Source of the DNA: Bathymodiolus brooksi
Lineage: Eukaryota; Mollusca; Bivalvia; Mytilida; Modiolidae
NCBI GenBank assembly: GCA_963680875.1
Contig: OY804589.1
Coordinates: 16,822,028-16,886,027, forward strand
Reading direction: 5' to 3'
Length of the DNA: 64,000 nt
The notes under the pieces are model-generated. The model searched no databases, was not told where the DNA came from, and worked only from the letters and a program-made list of their open reading frames with translations. Positions 25,001-34,715 of the stretch are shown here, piece by piece. The position numbers and the translations under genes are program-made. Each line of letters opens with the position of its first letter. Position 1 is the first letter of the stretch.

Positions 25001-28000
25001 CTGAAAAATCCAGTTGGCGTATATTCCGAAGGAATATTATCGTCCAACATGCGTTGACAAAGATACTTCCGTGTGAAAAAGGAAAGGCGTAATATAGACA
25101 AGTTGAATATCAATGATAATAATAATTATTGAAATGTTCTCGTCATCTTCATTCGAATTGATTTTCTGGTCTGGAGAGGAGGCGAATGAAGCTCATTGTA
25201 TTTTTAAATAACTAATTGCAGAGGTCTAAACTTACAAATTTGATGTTTAAAAGGATTATAAAAATGTTGATATACTATTTGAAAATATACTGCAACTATG
25301 AATTAAGCGACAGCAATAAAGAAAAGTATCTCATCTTCATTTACATTCATATCCTTTCTTACTAATACAAAAAGCATTTTGTAGAAAAAGAAAATCGTTT
25401 AAATAGAAATAGACATTTAAAATAAATAAATCGTTAATACATCTAGTGTAATATTTCATAGAGTAGGAAAGTTTGCAGATAGCAAAAGGGTAATCAGAAT
25501 CCGTAAATCGACGAAGGAGAGACAACAGAGCGACCAAAAGAAAAACGACAAAAGGACAAATAGAATTAAAGATCGAACTGGAGATAGGGTAATTAAAACA
25601 TACCAGTTTGGCATCATAACCCGTTTTTCGTTGAATGTAATTATAATTTGATTATTTTCATACTTTCTTGATTCATTCATATAACTACATGTCATAACAG
25701 ATTTTTTTTATTTGTTATCACAACAATATCAAGAGAGATAATAACTCATGAACTGTCAGCAGTCACAAACATAATTTACCTGTATTAGCAGTCTTAATAT
25801 CCCCATCTGTAGCATGCATTGGTGTTGTTTTCGTTTGTGTTGTAGGAGCCTGAGTTGTGGTGGTGGGTGTTGTAGGAGCTGGAGTTGTGGTGGTGGGTGT
25901 TGTAGGAGCTGGAGTTGTGGTGGTAGGTGTTGTAGGAGCTGGAGTTGTGGTGGTAGATGTTGTAGGAGCTGGAGTTATGGTGGTAGGTGTTGTAAGAGCT
26001 GGAGTTGTGGTGGTAGGTGTGGTAGGAGCTGGAGTTGTGATGGTAGGTGTTGTATGAACTGGAGTTCTGGTGGTGGGTGTTGTAGGAGCTGGCGTTGTGG
26101 GGGTATTTTTTGTAGGAGCTTGAATTGTGGTGATATGTGTTGTAGGAGCTTGAGTTGTGGTGGTAGGTGTTGTAGGAGCTGGAGTTGTGGTGGTAGGTGT
26201 TGTAGGAGCTGGAGTTGTGGTGGTAGGTGTTGTAGGAGCTGGAGTTGTGGTGGTAGGTATTGTAGGAGCTGGAGTTGTGGTGGTAGGTGTTGTAGGAGCT
26301 AGAGTTGTGGTGGTAGGTGTTGTAGGAACTGGAGTTGTGGTGGTAGGTGTTGTAGGAACTGGAGTTGTGGTGGTAGGTGTTGTAGGAGCTGGAGTTGTGG
26401 TGGTAGGTGTTGTAGGAACTGGAGTTGTGGTGGTAGGTGTTGTAGGAACTGGAGTTGTGGTGGTAGGTGTTGTAGGATCTTGAGTTGTGGTGGTAGGTGT
26501 TGTAGGAACTGGAGTTGTGGTGGTAGGTGTTGTAGGAACTGGAGTTGTGGTGGTAGGTGTTGTAGGAACTGGAGTTGTGGTGGTAGGTGTTGTAGGAGCT
26601 GGAGTTGTGGTGGTAGGTATTGTAGGAGCTGGAGTTATGGTGGTATGTATTGTAGGAGCTGGAGGTATGGTTTTCTTTGTTGTTGACGAAGTTGCATTGT
26701 TAAATGCTGTACTCTGTCCCTTTTTTTTTATTTGTTATCACAACAATATCAAGAGAGATAATAACTCATGAACTGTCAGCAGTCACAAACATAATTTACC
26801 TGTATTAGCAGTCTTAATATCCCCATCTGTAGCATGCATTGGTGTTGTTTTCGTTTGTGTTGTAGGAGCCTGAGTTGTGGTGGTGGGTGTTGTAGGAGCT
26901 GGAGTTGTGGTGGTGGGTGTTGTAGGAGCTGGAGTTGTGGGGGTAGGTGTTGTAGGAGCTGGAGTTGTGGTGGTAGATGTTGTAGGAGCTGGAGTTATGG
27001 TGGTAGGTGTTGTAAGAGCTGGAGTTGTGGTGGTAGGTGTGGTAGGAGCTGGAGTTGTGATGGTAGGTGTTGTATGAACTGGAGTTCTGGTGGTGGGTGT
27101 TGTAGGAGCTGGCGTTGTGGGGGTATTTTTTGTAGGAGCTTGAATTGTGGTGATATGTGTTGTAGGAGCTTGAGTTGTGGTGGTAGGTGTTGTAGGAGCT
27201 GGAGTTGTGGTGGTAGGTGTTGTAGGAGCTGGAGTTGTGGTGGTAGGTGTTGTAGGAGCTGGAGTTGTGGTGGTAGGTATTGTAGGAGCTGGAGTTGTGG
27301 TGGTAGGTGTTGTAGGAGCTAGAGTTGTGGTGGTAGGTGTTGTAGGAACTGGAGTTGTGGTGGTAGGTGTTGTAGGAACGGGAGTTGTGGTGGTAGGTGT
27401 TGTAGGAGCTGGAGTTGTGGTGGTAGGTGTTGTAGGAACTGGAGTTGTGGTGGTAGGTGTTGTAGGAACTGGAGTTGTGGTGGTAGGTGTTGTAGGATCT
27501 TGAGTTGTGGTGGTAGGTGTTGTAGGAACTGGAGTTGTGGTGGTAGGTGTTGTAGGAACTGGAGTTGTGGTGGTAGGTGTTGTAGGAACTGGAGTTGTGG
27601 TGGTAGGTGTTGTAGGAGCTGGAGTTGTGGTGGTAGGTATTGTAGGAGCTGGAGTTATGGTGGTATGTATTGTAGGAGCTGGAGGTATGGTTTTCTTTGT
27701 TGTTGACGAAGTTGCATTGTTAAATGCTGTACTCTGTCCCTTTACTGCAATAAAAATATATTTTGATATTAAGCTTTGCGATATACACACATATGCAGTG
27801 GATAGAAATAAAACAGCGTTTGGTGTTTAACGTCACTTTCAACAATATTTCAGCTATATTGTGGATGTAAATTGTATTGGTGGCGGAAATCGGCGCAACC
27901 GGAGGAAACCACCGACATGTCGCAAGTCACTGACAAACTTTATCACATAATGTTGTATCCTGTATACATCGCCATGATAGTATATATTGAATAAAAATCC

Positions 28001-30730
28001 TGATTAAGAAGAGTTTGAAAATATTAAAGGGGTAACCAGTATTCGTCAATAGAAGAAAGACAGACGACACAATGGCCAAAAGAAAAAGGAAATAAAAAAC
28101 AACGATCTACAAAACGCTACCCAGACAACTGAAGATCGAGCAAAACGGACCCCACCAATAACCGTGGGTGAACCCAGGTGATCCGGAAGGGTAACCAGTT
28201 CCTGCTCCAGTAGTAGCACCCATCATGTTACTCTAGATACAAACCTGGTAATAAGTATTGAATGAAGAAAGGACATGGAAGTGCCTTGGTTCAGTAGCTT
28301 CCTTTTTAATAGCAACCCTCTATCAAAGAAATCCTAATAGAAACCACATTCCCGTAATATCGGATCAACTGAGAGATATAAATTCACATCCAGGTGGTGC
28401 TTTAATGTTGCTACATATAAATGGAAAATTCACAAGGGAAAATTGAAATCATCTCTTTTTATGTAAAATTTCGTTCTTAATCGACCATCTCTATCAATTT
28501 CGAGCTGTATGTCAATGTATAAAGCAGACCTAGCTGTATCTGTGGTATCCTTTATTTCAAACGCAGTGGGATAGAAGTGATTAATAAAGTCACCAAAGTT
28601 GGAATTATTAAGTGAAAGGACATCAACTATACAGCGGGTATCGTGTTAGCTTCTGTTTCTTCTTCTTGAGAAGCCCCTATATGACGTTTGCCTCATATGA
28701 GTAAAGGAATAAGTCGACGAGAAGAGGAATACAGTTTGCAACCAAACAAGGCAAATATGTTAAAAATAAAACTCGACCATTTTGATAAAATAAGTTTCAT
28801 AAAAAAATTTGGCAGAATCGGAGTGGCTTTCTTGGTTGTTTTTTTTTACAAAATAAGACGTATCTCTTCCTAAGACAATGCATTTGTATCTACGTTTTTT
28901 ATTTGCATTCTGTTTTATGAAACACGGTTGGACTGATTACTTTAATCTGTCTTTTATCCTTAAGTGGGAGAATAGTTGTATAGAGCGGTAGAGAAGTTAA
29001 ATGTTTTAATGTTACTGCAGGGAGAGAGGGGCCTTGCTTTTATGTACTCTAAAAGATCTTTAGGTTTCTTGAGAATCCACATCTGATTCACACCATCCCT
29101 TGAATAGCTCGTGTCATATTAACTCTGAAGCCCGGTTTTGACCGCTGAAAGAATATATATTTGGGTAGAAATCAATTGGAACATTTGGCACACCCAATAA
29201 TATAACGCTATTTGTAAGGACACTTGTGTAATTTAGAAATCCAGTAGAGTGACGATAGATCCAGTTTTTCATCTTTGCTTAAAATGCCAAAGGAACACAA
29301 AACAGACATATGATTGTCCAGAATTTCGTTTTCCGTAAGTGTTGTCGGAGTATATGTAGTCCTTAAGCTTTGTCAGTATTCCAGCTTCCTGGCATAATCG
29401 ATATATGGTTGACAATGGCGTCTCCATAATATCGTTTTATGATGTAAAATTTATTATTTCACTGTTTGATAAAGCCTACTCATTATGACATATGGCTCCG
29501 ACTGACAACCGTCCTCTATACATCACTATTTAACACCTATCAGTATCCAGTACCGATAATCAGAACTCAGGCCTAGTAAATACAATCCTAACTGGATCGG
29601 GTCTTAAGTAAATAATACTTATCCGACTGAAAGAAAATGCAAAATACTCAATATTGCTAATACGATTATATAAAACGAGTTTGAAGATATCAATGGGACA
29701 ATCAGAAGCCGTAAATCTAAGAACGACGACAACACAATGACTAAAGTAAAAATGACAAATGGACAAACAATGATCAACAAAACATTACACATACAACTAA
29801 AGATCGAGTATCACAAACACCAGGATAAAGAAGGCTTGAAATATTGAAAACTCATGAATATATTACAAGCTTGGCAAAATCCTGTCATTTCAACAATCTA
29901 ATTAAACAATCAAATCTCCGGACATTTTTTCCTTGGCTGCTGTGAGCACATGTAGAGATTTACTTTTAATTAGATAAGTCATTTCAACTGATTCCAGTAT
30001 GCCGTTTGAAGATGCCTAGATACTGAATGTATCCAGTCCATCAATATACTTGCATCACCGGATGTGTCAAACCTAATATCTACAAAGTTTCTAAATATTA
30101 ATATTAAATGACGTATTTCTGCTATCTAAAGACGAGAATTGACGATGACACATATTTGTTCCATAAGATACGATGTCTCCTCAGGGACAAAACCTCCATG
30201 AGTTATGTTATTGACCAAAACATAAAACCCACATGTCGTATGCGTTCGTGGTGTTCACTTTTGGTCTTCTAAATAGGTGATTTTCAAATACTAGTAAGTT
30301 AATAGGTTTTATGCCTAACAAACCGGAAGTGTGCTTTTATTGACACAATGTTCCCATTTATTATTCTCAGGAGAACACGAGTTGTCGCATGGTTTAATAT
30401 ACAACCGTGAAAAGGTAGTTCCCGTTTTGAAAAGTCACTTTCTGTTTTACAAAAGTTCATAGCAGCAATACATTTTTAGATTCACGAGAACATATGCTAT
30501 CGCATGATGTCCAATATTTAATCGACACAATGGTATTTCCGAATTTGCTCTTTTTGTCTGTATATACCTGTATGCAGTAGTGTCTCCCTTGTACATAGTT
30601 GATACTTGCATGCTAAGGTTGACAACATATGCTAAGTATTGTGCTTAAAGGTTCTCCTTTCTACTTAATAGTTATACTTACATACTGTTGTTGACATCAC
30701 AAGCAGCACTGCTGCTGCCAAAATCTTCAT
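12973..30730 (-). CDS. Gene A: transmembrane mucin with SEA module (11 exons found; EGF exon absent)
   Basis: Whole-gene span; exons are listed separately. Order of transcription: 30682-30730, 26800-27744, 22809-22921, 22118-22176, 21962-21992, 20193-20433, 16696-16890, 15563-15710, 14232-14315, 13619-13680, 12973-13012. Each junction has GT and AG ends, and phases match (1,1,0,2,0,1 then 2,2,0,0,2), except between exon 6 (phase 1) and the membrane exon (phase 2). That is where gene B has a 163-nt EGF exon. The coding total is 1967 nt; adding 163 would restore a multiple of three. Domains in order: signal peptide, Thr/Pro decapeptide stalk, SEA-like module with an EGSTV motif, membrane helix, basic stop-transfer and Tyr-rich tail. 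Such proteins form a glycosylated surface layer. As found, it is either a damaged gene, spliced differently (exon 4 to the membrane exon is in frame), or incomplete in the assembly. Confidence 0.75.
13231..13449. mobile_element. Foldback MITE-like element, truncated copy in gene A intron 11
   Basis: Ends are GGTGTCATAGAGTAAA and TTTACTCTATGACACC. Most of the right arm is missing compared with the complete palindromic copy in gene B. Confidence 0.75.
13619..13680 (-). CDS. Gene A exon 11: cytoplasmic tail
   Basis: A 62-nt exon with acceptor TTTTTCTTTTTACCAG and donor AAGAG|GTAAGA, phase 0 to 2. It reads [20 protein letters not shown]. It is identical at nucleotide level to gene B 44694-44755, so it is the most conserved exon of the pair. 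Confidence 0.78.
14232..14315 (-). CDS. Gene A exon 10: cytoplasmic tail
   Basis: An 84-nt exon, phase 0 to 0, with acceptor TTTTTTCTTTATAG and donor GAGGAG|GTAAGT. It encodes 28 residues: [20 protein letters not shown] followed by NAALCPEE. It is acidic and rich in Ser and Tyr. The gene B copy differs at two residues. Confidence 0.78.
15563..15710 (-). CDS. Gene A exon 9: cytoplasmic tail, Tyr-rich
   Basis: A 148-nt exon with acceptor ATCGTTGTAG and donor AGAAAT|GTAGGT (G at 15562). The first base completes ATG with exon 8. It encodes 49 residues beginning [19 protein letters not shown] and containing [11 protein letters not shown]. Four tyrosines in flexible, charged context suggest phosphorylation or sorting sites; this is inference. 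Reading past the donor meets a stop after six codons (VGHLKF), so a short-tail isoform is possible. A SINE follows directly. Confidence 0.78.
16696..16890 (-). CDS. Gene A exon 8: end of EGF module, transmembrane helix, start of tail
   Basis: A 195-nt exon with acceptor CATTTATTTTGTAG and donor GAAAT|GTAAGT (G at 16695). One base, 64 codons and two bases. It begins [20 protein letters not shown], the last Cys-bearing loop of an EGF-like module. A hydrophobic helix follows (YIIAITCSS then [14 protein letters not shown]), then CRRCRQKAK as a basic stop-transfer and the acidic DNDNE. Numbered 8 to match gene B. It needs a phase 2 partner, supplied in gene B by the EGF exon; none was found here. 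Confidence 0.85.
17790..18720. mobile_element. Nested foldback elements
   Basis: GAATTATTTCGATTCTAATA at about 17828 has its inverse at about 18530, and GTTCCGATTACCTCC at about 17906 has its inverse near 18462. A second palindrome (18555-18695) pairs CTATGCTTATTTTAACATGG with CCATGTTAAAATAAGCATAG. The elements share end sequence, so they are one family. Confidence 0.7.
19627..19745. repeat. Inverted repeat
   Basis: AAGAAACTACCAGTCCACAG and its inverse CTGTGGACTGGTAGTTTCTT flank about 60 bp. Confidence 0.8.
19950..20031. repeat. Hairpin inverted repeat
   Basis: CCTATAATGTTGTCTGGTGA pairs imperfectly with TTACCAGACAACACTATAGG; stem of about 30 bp. Confidence 0.75.
20193..20433 (-). CDS. Gene A exon 6: C-terminal SEA segment with G-S motif
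   Basis: A 241-nt exon with acceptor GGTTATTTTACAG and donor TTCCG|GTAAGT (G at 20192); phase 0 in, phase 1 out. It starts [11 protein letters not shown], then [20 protein letters not shown], the SEA G-S strand pair. In many membrane mucins the Gly-Ser bond of a GSVVV-type motif self-cleaves; EGSTV resembles it, but cleavage is only an inference. The rest is a helical, charged stretch ([14 protein letters not shown]) followed by [13 protein letters not shown]. The gene B exon is one codon shorter. Confidence 0.8.
20440..21960. other. Gene A intron 5
   Basis: No exon recognised. The 5' part (20440-20800) matches 49900-50260 in unit B; a reversed SINE 2 fragment lies at 21760-21895. Confidence 0.5.
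21962..21992 (-). CDS. Gene A exon 5: 31-nt micro-exon
   Basis: Acceptor GGTAACATTTACAG and donor CAAA|GTAAAT bracket 31 nt. With the AG from exon 4 it reads [11 protein letters not shown] and ends in phase 0, which exon 6 needs. Gene B keeps the length, both splice sites and the frame ([11 protein letters not shown]), the main support for so short an exon. Confidence 0.65.
22118..22176 (-). CDS. Gene A exon 4: SEA middle segment
   Basis: A 59-nt exon with acceptor TTTTCACATTGCAG and donor TTCAG|GTAAAT. In phase 0 it reads [19 protein letters not shown] plus AG. The pattern V-Y-x-N-x-S-x-F-x-x-V-x-V-x-x-F-R is what SEA domains show before their G-S strand pair. The gene B counterpart (53109-53167) has the same length. 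Exons 4 and 5 together are 90 nt, phase 0 to 0, and could be a skipped cassette. Confidence 0.72.
22398..22687 (-). repeat. Retroelement 3' tail copy in gene A intron 3
   Basis: Minus-oriented copy of the same tail, with AAAGCTCGAGTATCACGAAC, the CACGTGGCACCCGTC block and AATGAGGAAAGAACGGGATT. It abuts the read-through stop downstream of exon 3. The gene B counterpart is about 54075-54385. Shorter copies: 6890-7110, 7670-7850, 13710-14050, 25470-25580, 29680-29830, 36320-36430, 44800-45140, 53905-53975 and 55320-55400. Confidence 0.6.
22809..22921 (-). CDS. Gene A exon 3: N-terminal half of SEA module
   Basis: A 113-nt exon with acceptor TTGTTTCTGTTTCAG (AG at 22923-22922) and donor GTGGAG|GTATTC (G at 22808). 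It adds two bases to the phase 1 codon, then 37 codons. Visible SEA features are a first strand (MKLTISIE), the Y-x-P-E-L turn and the S-S-x-x-F-x-x-L helix start, followed by VEVE. It pairs with 54507-54619 in gene B at the same length and phases. The open frame runs on past the donor to a TAG near 22692 in both units. Confidence 0.8.
23958..24068. repeat. Inverted repeat
   Basis: TTTTTCATATCATGCCCTTT pairs with AAAGGGTATGATATGAAAAA; about 25-bp stem, 60-bp loop. Confidence 0.75.
24545..24643. repeat. Near-perfect palindrome
   Basis: AACACAAATGGTATTAGATT on the left is matched by AATCTAATACCATTTGTGTT on the right, with the centre ATATAATTCATAT; arms about 45 bp. Confidence 0.85.
24718..24947. 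repeat. tRNA-like SINE family 2 (nearly complete copy in gene A intron 2)
   Basis: Runs from GGTTTATCGTGTAAAACGCC to CACGACCACGACGGCCCC with GCGGGATTCGAACTCGCAAC as the clearest B-box in the window. Confidence 0.65.
25702..27741. repeat. 1020-bp tandem duplication of the gene A mucin exon
   Basis: Exact 1020-bp offset, two mismatches seen. The junction is in a T-run (plus strand), with CTCTGTCCC at the left of both ends. Confidence 0.9.
25780..26724 (-). pseudogene. Duplicate copy of gene A mucin exon lacking its original acceptor
   Basis: Positions 25702-26721 repeat 26722-27741 at an exact 1020-bp offset. Line-by-line reading finds two mismatches (25921 versus 26941, 26360 versus 27380). 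The donor at 25779 is intact. At the 5' end the acceptor is replaced by intron sequence ending in an A-run on the coding strand (AAAAAAAG before GGACAG). Using that AG after the phase 1 donor reaches a stop within seven codons. The exon is therefore probably skipped, unless an untested acceptor is used. It could also be an assembly duplication. Confidence 0.7.
26800..27744 (-). CDS. Gene A exon 2: Thr/Pro mucin stalk of decapeptide repeats
   Basis: A 945-nt exon (a multiple of three, phase 1 at both ends, so symmetric). The acceptor is TTTTATTGCAG and the donor ACAG|GTAAAT at 26799. The first residues read [13 protein letters not shown]; then come roughly 29 decapeptides of the type [10 protein letters not shown], with V, Q or L variants, ending near [13 protein letters not shown]. 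Dense Thr next to Pro is typical of mucin O-glycosylation domains. The open frame continues five residues past the donor to a stop, which is intron. The plus strand of this array is also open (Cys/Gly-rich and Val/Gly-rich frames), but only because the period is 30 bp. Confidence 0.8.
28005..28640 (-). pseudogene. Decayed reverse-transcriptase element (C-terminal fragment and 3' tail)
   Basis: Reading the minus strand from about 28630, the frame gives [14 protein letters not shown], then [20 protein letters not shown] and KRDDFNFP before a stop and frame loss. I recall closely similar peptides after the catalytic YIDD of a retroelement family common in bivalves; here that motif reads CIVD. 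The tail (28005-28260) is the AAGATCGAGCAA..CCAGGTGATCCGGAAGGG type found dispersed in the window. It lies in gene A intron 1. The element class was not confirmed. Confidence 0.65.
30682..30730 (-). CDS. Gene A exon 1: signal peptide
   Basis: ATG at 30730-30728; the exon encodes [16 protein letters not shown] plus one base and ends at a strong donor (T|GTAAGT). It leaves phase 1, which fits the acceptor of the mucin exon at 27744. Residues 4-12 form the hydrophobic core. An acceptor-like TTTTGTAG ends at 30748, so the 5' UTR may be split. The intron to exon 2 is about 2.9 kb and holds a decayed reverse-transcriptase element. Confidence 0.75.
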
Positions 30731-31600
30731 TATATATAGTAGTATATCTACAAAATACAATAGTATAGGATTATGTCGTATTATCCCTAGTTATTGATGG
30801 TTTCTACAAATTAACCGGAAATCTGTTTGAAATATTTGGTCGCTGATTTAGATGTTACTTTTAGCCAAAGTTAAATCATCAGAACAGTTGTGAGTTCGGT
30901 TCTAATATGTGGCAAGGTGTATTCAAGTGAGTTAGTGATTTTTGTTTAACGCCAAATGCGCAATTGTACAGCTATATCACGGCGAGAACAAGCTACATTA
31001 GGTGAGGTGATGATGATGTACTAGACCAACACATGATATCCGCTTTATATTTGAACAAGCTTAATTGCATTTGTATAGTGCTAGCGCAATGAAACAACAA
31101 CCCGCGGATAGACATATCGCACTATAGGAACACATTATCCTGATTCCCAACCATCAAGTTATTGATCTTTCTTCTTAGTGTATCGTGCTTAGCGGGGAAA
31201 CAAAATACACCAATTTTGCAGTCTTTGGATTGACATGACCGGGGCTCGAACAACAGTTCTGCTGCACTCGAAGCGAGGATGCTAACTACTGACACAACAG
31301 TCAGCGGATAGACATGTTGCTTCATTCGGACTGTTGTGTCATTGATGTACAATTATACAAATTCCACTAAGCGTGTTAGTCTAGTACAAAGCGGACATGC
31401 TCATTTTCTCGTCCAATGCCTCTTCTTCTCCCTATAATATAGCTGCACATTTGACTTTAAACAACAATTACTCACTCACACACTCCATATTATGGTTATA
31501 CCCACAGTAACATTAGCCATGTTATTGGAAATAAAAAGACATTTTTAAAGATGACTCTCACAAATGAAACTTAAAAGGGTTTCCTTTAGATAACATAAAT
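30731..31600 (-). promoter_or_regulatory. 5' flank of gene A (conserved with 732-1640)
   Basis: This stretch upstream of the gene A start codon is highly similar to the flank of gene 0. It includes a TATATATA run beside the ATG and a possible 5' UTR splice acceptor. The distal part (30930-31365) is a SINE. The transcription start cannot be placed from sequence alone. Confidence 0.3.
30930..31365. repeat. tRNA-like SINE family 1 (copy in gene A flank)
   Basis: Counterpart of 938-1370 at the same place relative to the signal exon, so the insertion predates the unit duplication. Confidence 0.6.
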
Positions 31601-31649
31601 GAGTAGTATATGGGTTCATCTCAATTAGCGTTGGTTCAAGGTGGTTCTA

Positions 31650-32066
31650 CCGGAAGTCACGTTACCGGAAGTAAGGTGACCGGAAGTGACGTGACCGGTG
31701 GCCTGGAAATATGTTCTGCACATGCCCGGCTTTTTCACGCGCTTTTTTTCTTACTAGAGTAGTAGTACAAGTACCAGGGCTACCGGAAGTGACCAAAGGT
31801 CACGTGAGCCCTTCGGAGTTCCGGTGGGTGTGCGCATGCGCAATCCCAAGTTGCGCAATATTCACCATTGTGGGCATTTAGACCGGAAGTGACGTTAGGA
31901 AACGTCACCCGTAGTGACCGAAGGTCATCCGAAGGAGGGGGTGGAAGGGGTGTGCGCATGCGCAACCGGATGTTGTTCAATATCCGCCCTAGTGGGGCCT
32001 TTTCACCGGAAGTGCCCCATGGGGTGCTCTGTAGGACGTCCGCGTCTAACATTTTCTAGCCCTGGT
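31650..32066. promoter_or_regulatory. GC-rich element with NRF1, ETS and CRE-like motifs
   Basis: Bounded by ACCAGGGCTA (31773-31782) and its inverse TAGCCCTGGT (32057-32066). It contains two perfect TGCGCATGCGCA (31831-31842, 31953-31964) and CCGGAAGTG sites near 31784, 31884 and 32008; three more CCGGAAGT lie just left at 31650-31687. Some are joined as CCGGAAGTGACGT. In animals these are NRF1, ETS/GABP and CREB/ATF sites. The core is a roughly 110-bp tandem duplicate. Function is inferred. Confidence 0.5.
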
Positions 32067-32364
32067 TATCTGTCCTTTTCCCGCCATTTTATTGTCATAG
32101 AATATAATATAATTCAATAATACTTTTCAGCTACAGTGTTTTCGGATATGTTCGCTGTGTACTCCAAGTAGTCGATCACGTCCGCATTCTCACTCTGGGG
32201 GTACTAAATAACCTGTTTGATCCCTACTTGCATAATCTTTAGTTAAAAAAAAGTATTCCAGGATGATTCTTCTCAATTCTGAAAAACAATGTATATACAA
32301 ATTGTACATGTATAGAGGGCGGTGGAGGAGGCGGGGGCGGCTTCTGCAGCTGCTGCTGCTTTAA

Positions 32365-34715
32365 TTTCCTCCCATATTTTCCATATCATTTTACAATTCA
32401 AACTACTTTTCTTTCGCATTTTCCATATCTTTTCACTATTCAACTTATTTCTCTTCCATATTTTCCATATTATTTCACTATTCAACTTACCTTTCCTCCA
32501 TATTTTCCAAATCTGTTCACTATTCAACTTACTTTTCTTCCATAATTTCCATATCTTTTCACTATTCAACTTACTTTTCGTCCGTATTTTCCATATCTTT
32601 TCACTATTCAACTAGGGTTTCGTCCGTATTTTCTATATCATTTCACTATTCAACTTGGGTTTCTTCCATATTTTTCGTATCTTTTCACTATTCAGCTTGC
32701 CGTTCTTCCATATTGTTGATATCTTATTATTATTCGACTTGCCTTTCTTCCATATTTCCCATATCATTTCTCAATTCAACCTACCTTTCTTCCATATTGT
32801 CCATATCTTTTCAATATTCAACTTACTTTGCTTCCATATTTTCCATATCATTTCACATTTCAACTTACCTTTCTTCCATATTTTCCATATTATTTCACAA
32901 CTTAACTTGGGTTTCTTCTGTATTTTCCATATCTTTTCACTATTCAACTTGGCTTTCTTCCATATTTTCCATATCTTTTCATTATTCAACTTACTTTTCT
33001 TCCATATTTTCCATATTATTTCACAATTCAACCTTCTTTTCTTCCGCATTTTCCATATTTTTTCACTATCAAACTTACTTTTCTTCCATATTTTCCATAT
33101 CATTTCACATATCAACTTACCTTTCTTCCATATTTTCTATATCATTTCACAATTAATCCTACTTTTCTTCCGCATTTTCCATAATTTTTCGCTACCGGTG
33201 TTTAGCTTATCTTTCTTTCATAATTTCCATATCTTTTCACCATATTCTTCTGTATTTTCCATATCTTTTCTCCCAATATTTTTCCTATATTTTCACTATA
33301 CGAATTGCCTTTCTTCTACATGGTCCATATCTTATCACTATTCGACTTGCCTTTCTTCCATATTTTCCATATCATTTCACATTTCAACTTACTTTTCTTC
33401 CATATTTCCCATATCATTTCACAACTCAACTTGGGTTTCTTCTGTATTTGCCATATCTTTTCACTATTCAACTTGGCTTTCTTCCATATTTTCCATATAT
33501 TTTCACTATTCAACTTACCTATTTTCCATATCATTTCACTATTCAACTTACTTTTCTTCCATATTTTCCATATCAGTTCATAATTCAACTTGCCTTTTTT
33601 CCATATTTTCCATATCTTTTCACTTTTCAACTTACTTTTCCTCCATATTTTCCAAATCTTTTCACTATTCAACTTACTTATCTTCCATAATTTCCATATC
33701 TTTTCACTATTCAACCTTTCTTCCATATTTTCCATATCATTTCACAATTTAACCTACTTTTCTTATATATTGTCCATATCTTTTCACTATTCAACTTACT
33801 TATCTTCCATAATTTCCATATCTTTTCACTATTCAACTTACTTTTCGTCCGTATTTTCCATATATTTTCACTATTCAACTTTGGTTTCGTGCGTATTTTC
33901 TATATCTTTTCACTATTCAACTGGCTTTCTTCCATATTTTCCATATCATTTCACTATTGAACTTGCCTTTCTTCCATATTTTCCCTCTCTTTTCACTATT
34001 CAACTTACTTTTCACCAATATGTTCCATATCATTTCACATTTCAACTTAGCTTACTTCCATATTTTCCATATCATTTCACAACTTAACTTGGGATTCTTC
34101 TGTATTTTCCATATCTTTTCACTATTCAACTTGGCTTTCTTCCATATTTTCCATATCTATTCACTATTCAACTTATCTTTCTTCCATATTATCCATATCA
34201 TTTCAAAATTCAACCTACTTTTCTTCTGTATTTTCCATATCTTTTCACTATTCATCCTGGGTTTCTTCCATATTTTTCATATCTTTTCACTATTCGACTT
34301 GCTTTTCTTCCACATTTTCCATATCTTATCACTATTCGACTTGCCTTTCTTCCATATTTTCCATATCATTTCACAACTCAACCTACCTTTCTTCTGCATT
34401 TTCAAGATCATTTCACTATTCAACTTGCCTTTCTTCCATATTTTCCATATATTTTCACATTTCAGCTTACTATTCCTCCATATTTTCCAAATCTTTTCAC
34501 TATTCAACTTACTTTTTTTCCATAATTTCATATCTTTTCACTATTAAACTTACTTTTCTTCCATATTGTCCATATCAGTTAACTATTCAACTTGCCTTTC
34601 TTCCATATTTTCTATATCTTTTAACTTTTCAACTTACTTTTCCTCCATATTTTCCAAATCTTTTCACAATTCAACTTACCTTTCGTCCGTATTTTCCATA
34701 TCTTTTCACTATTTC
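32365..34715. repeat. 42-bp tandem array, about 56 copies
   Basis: Unit: TTTTCTTCCATATTTTCCAT plus ATCTTTTCACTATTCAACTTAC, with C/A and T/A variants. The period is a multiple of three and stop-poor, so both strands show long frames (FFHIFHIFSLFNLL-like; KIWKIWKKSKLNSE-like). I judge these artefacts. Confidence 0.92.

Larger units (their letters stand above)
23400..25700. other. Gene A intron 2, large
   Basis: Holds a stem-forming repeat (23958-24068), a palindrome (24545-24643), a complete SINE 2 (24718-24947) and a retroelement-tail fragment (25470-25580). No exon seen. Confidence 0.5.

Noticed and set aside
25814..27830. Plus-strand Cys/Gly/Ser and Val/Gly repeat proteins
   Set aside because: Antisense shadows of the minus-strand mucin exon, whose frame alone has conserved splice sites and downstream exons.
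32273..34547. Long Phe/His-rich (plus) and Lys/Trp-rich (minus) frames
   Set aside because: A stop-poor 42-bp period opens frames on both strands at once; no start context or conserved partner.
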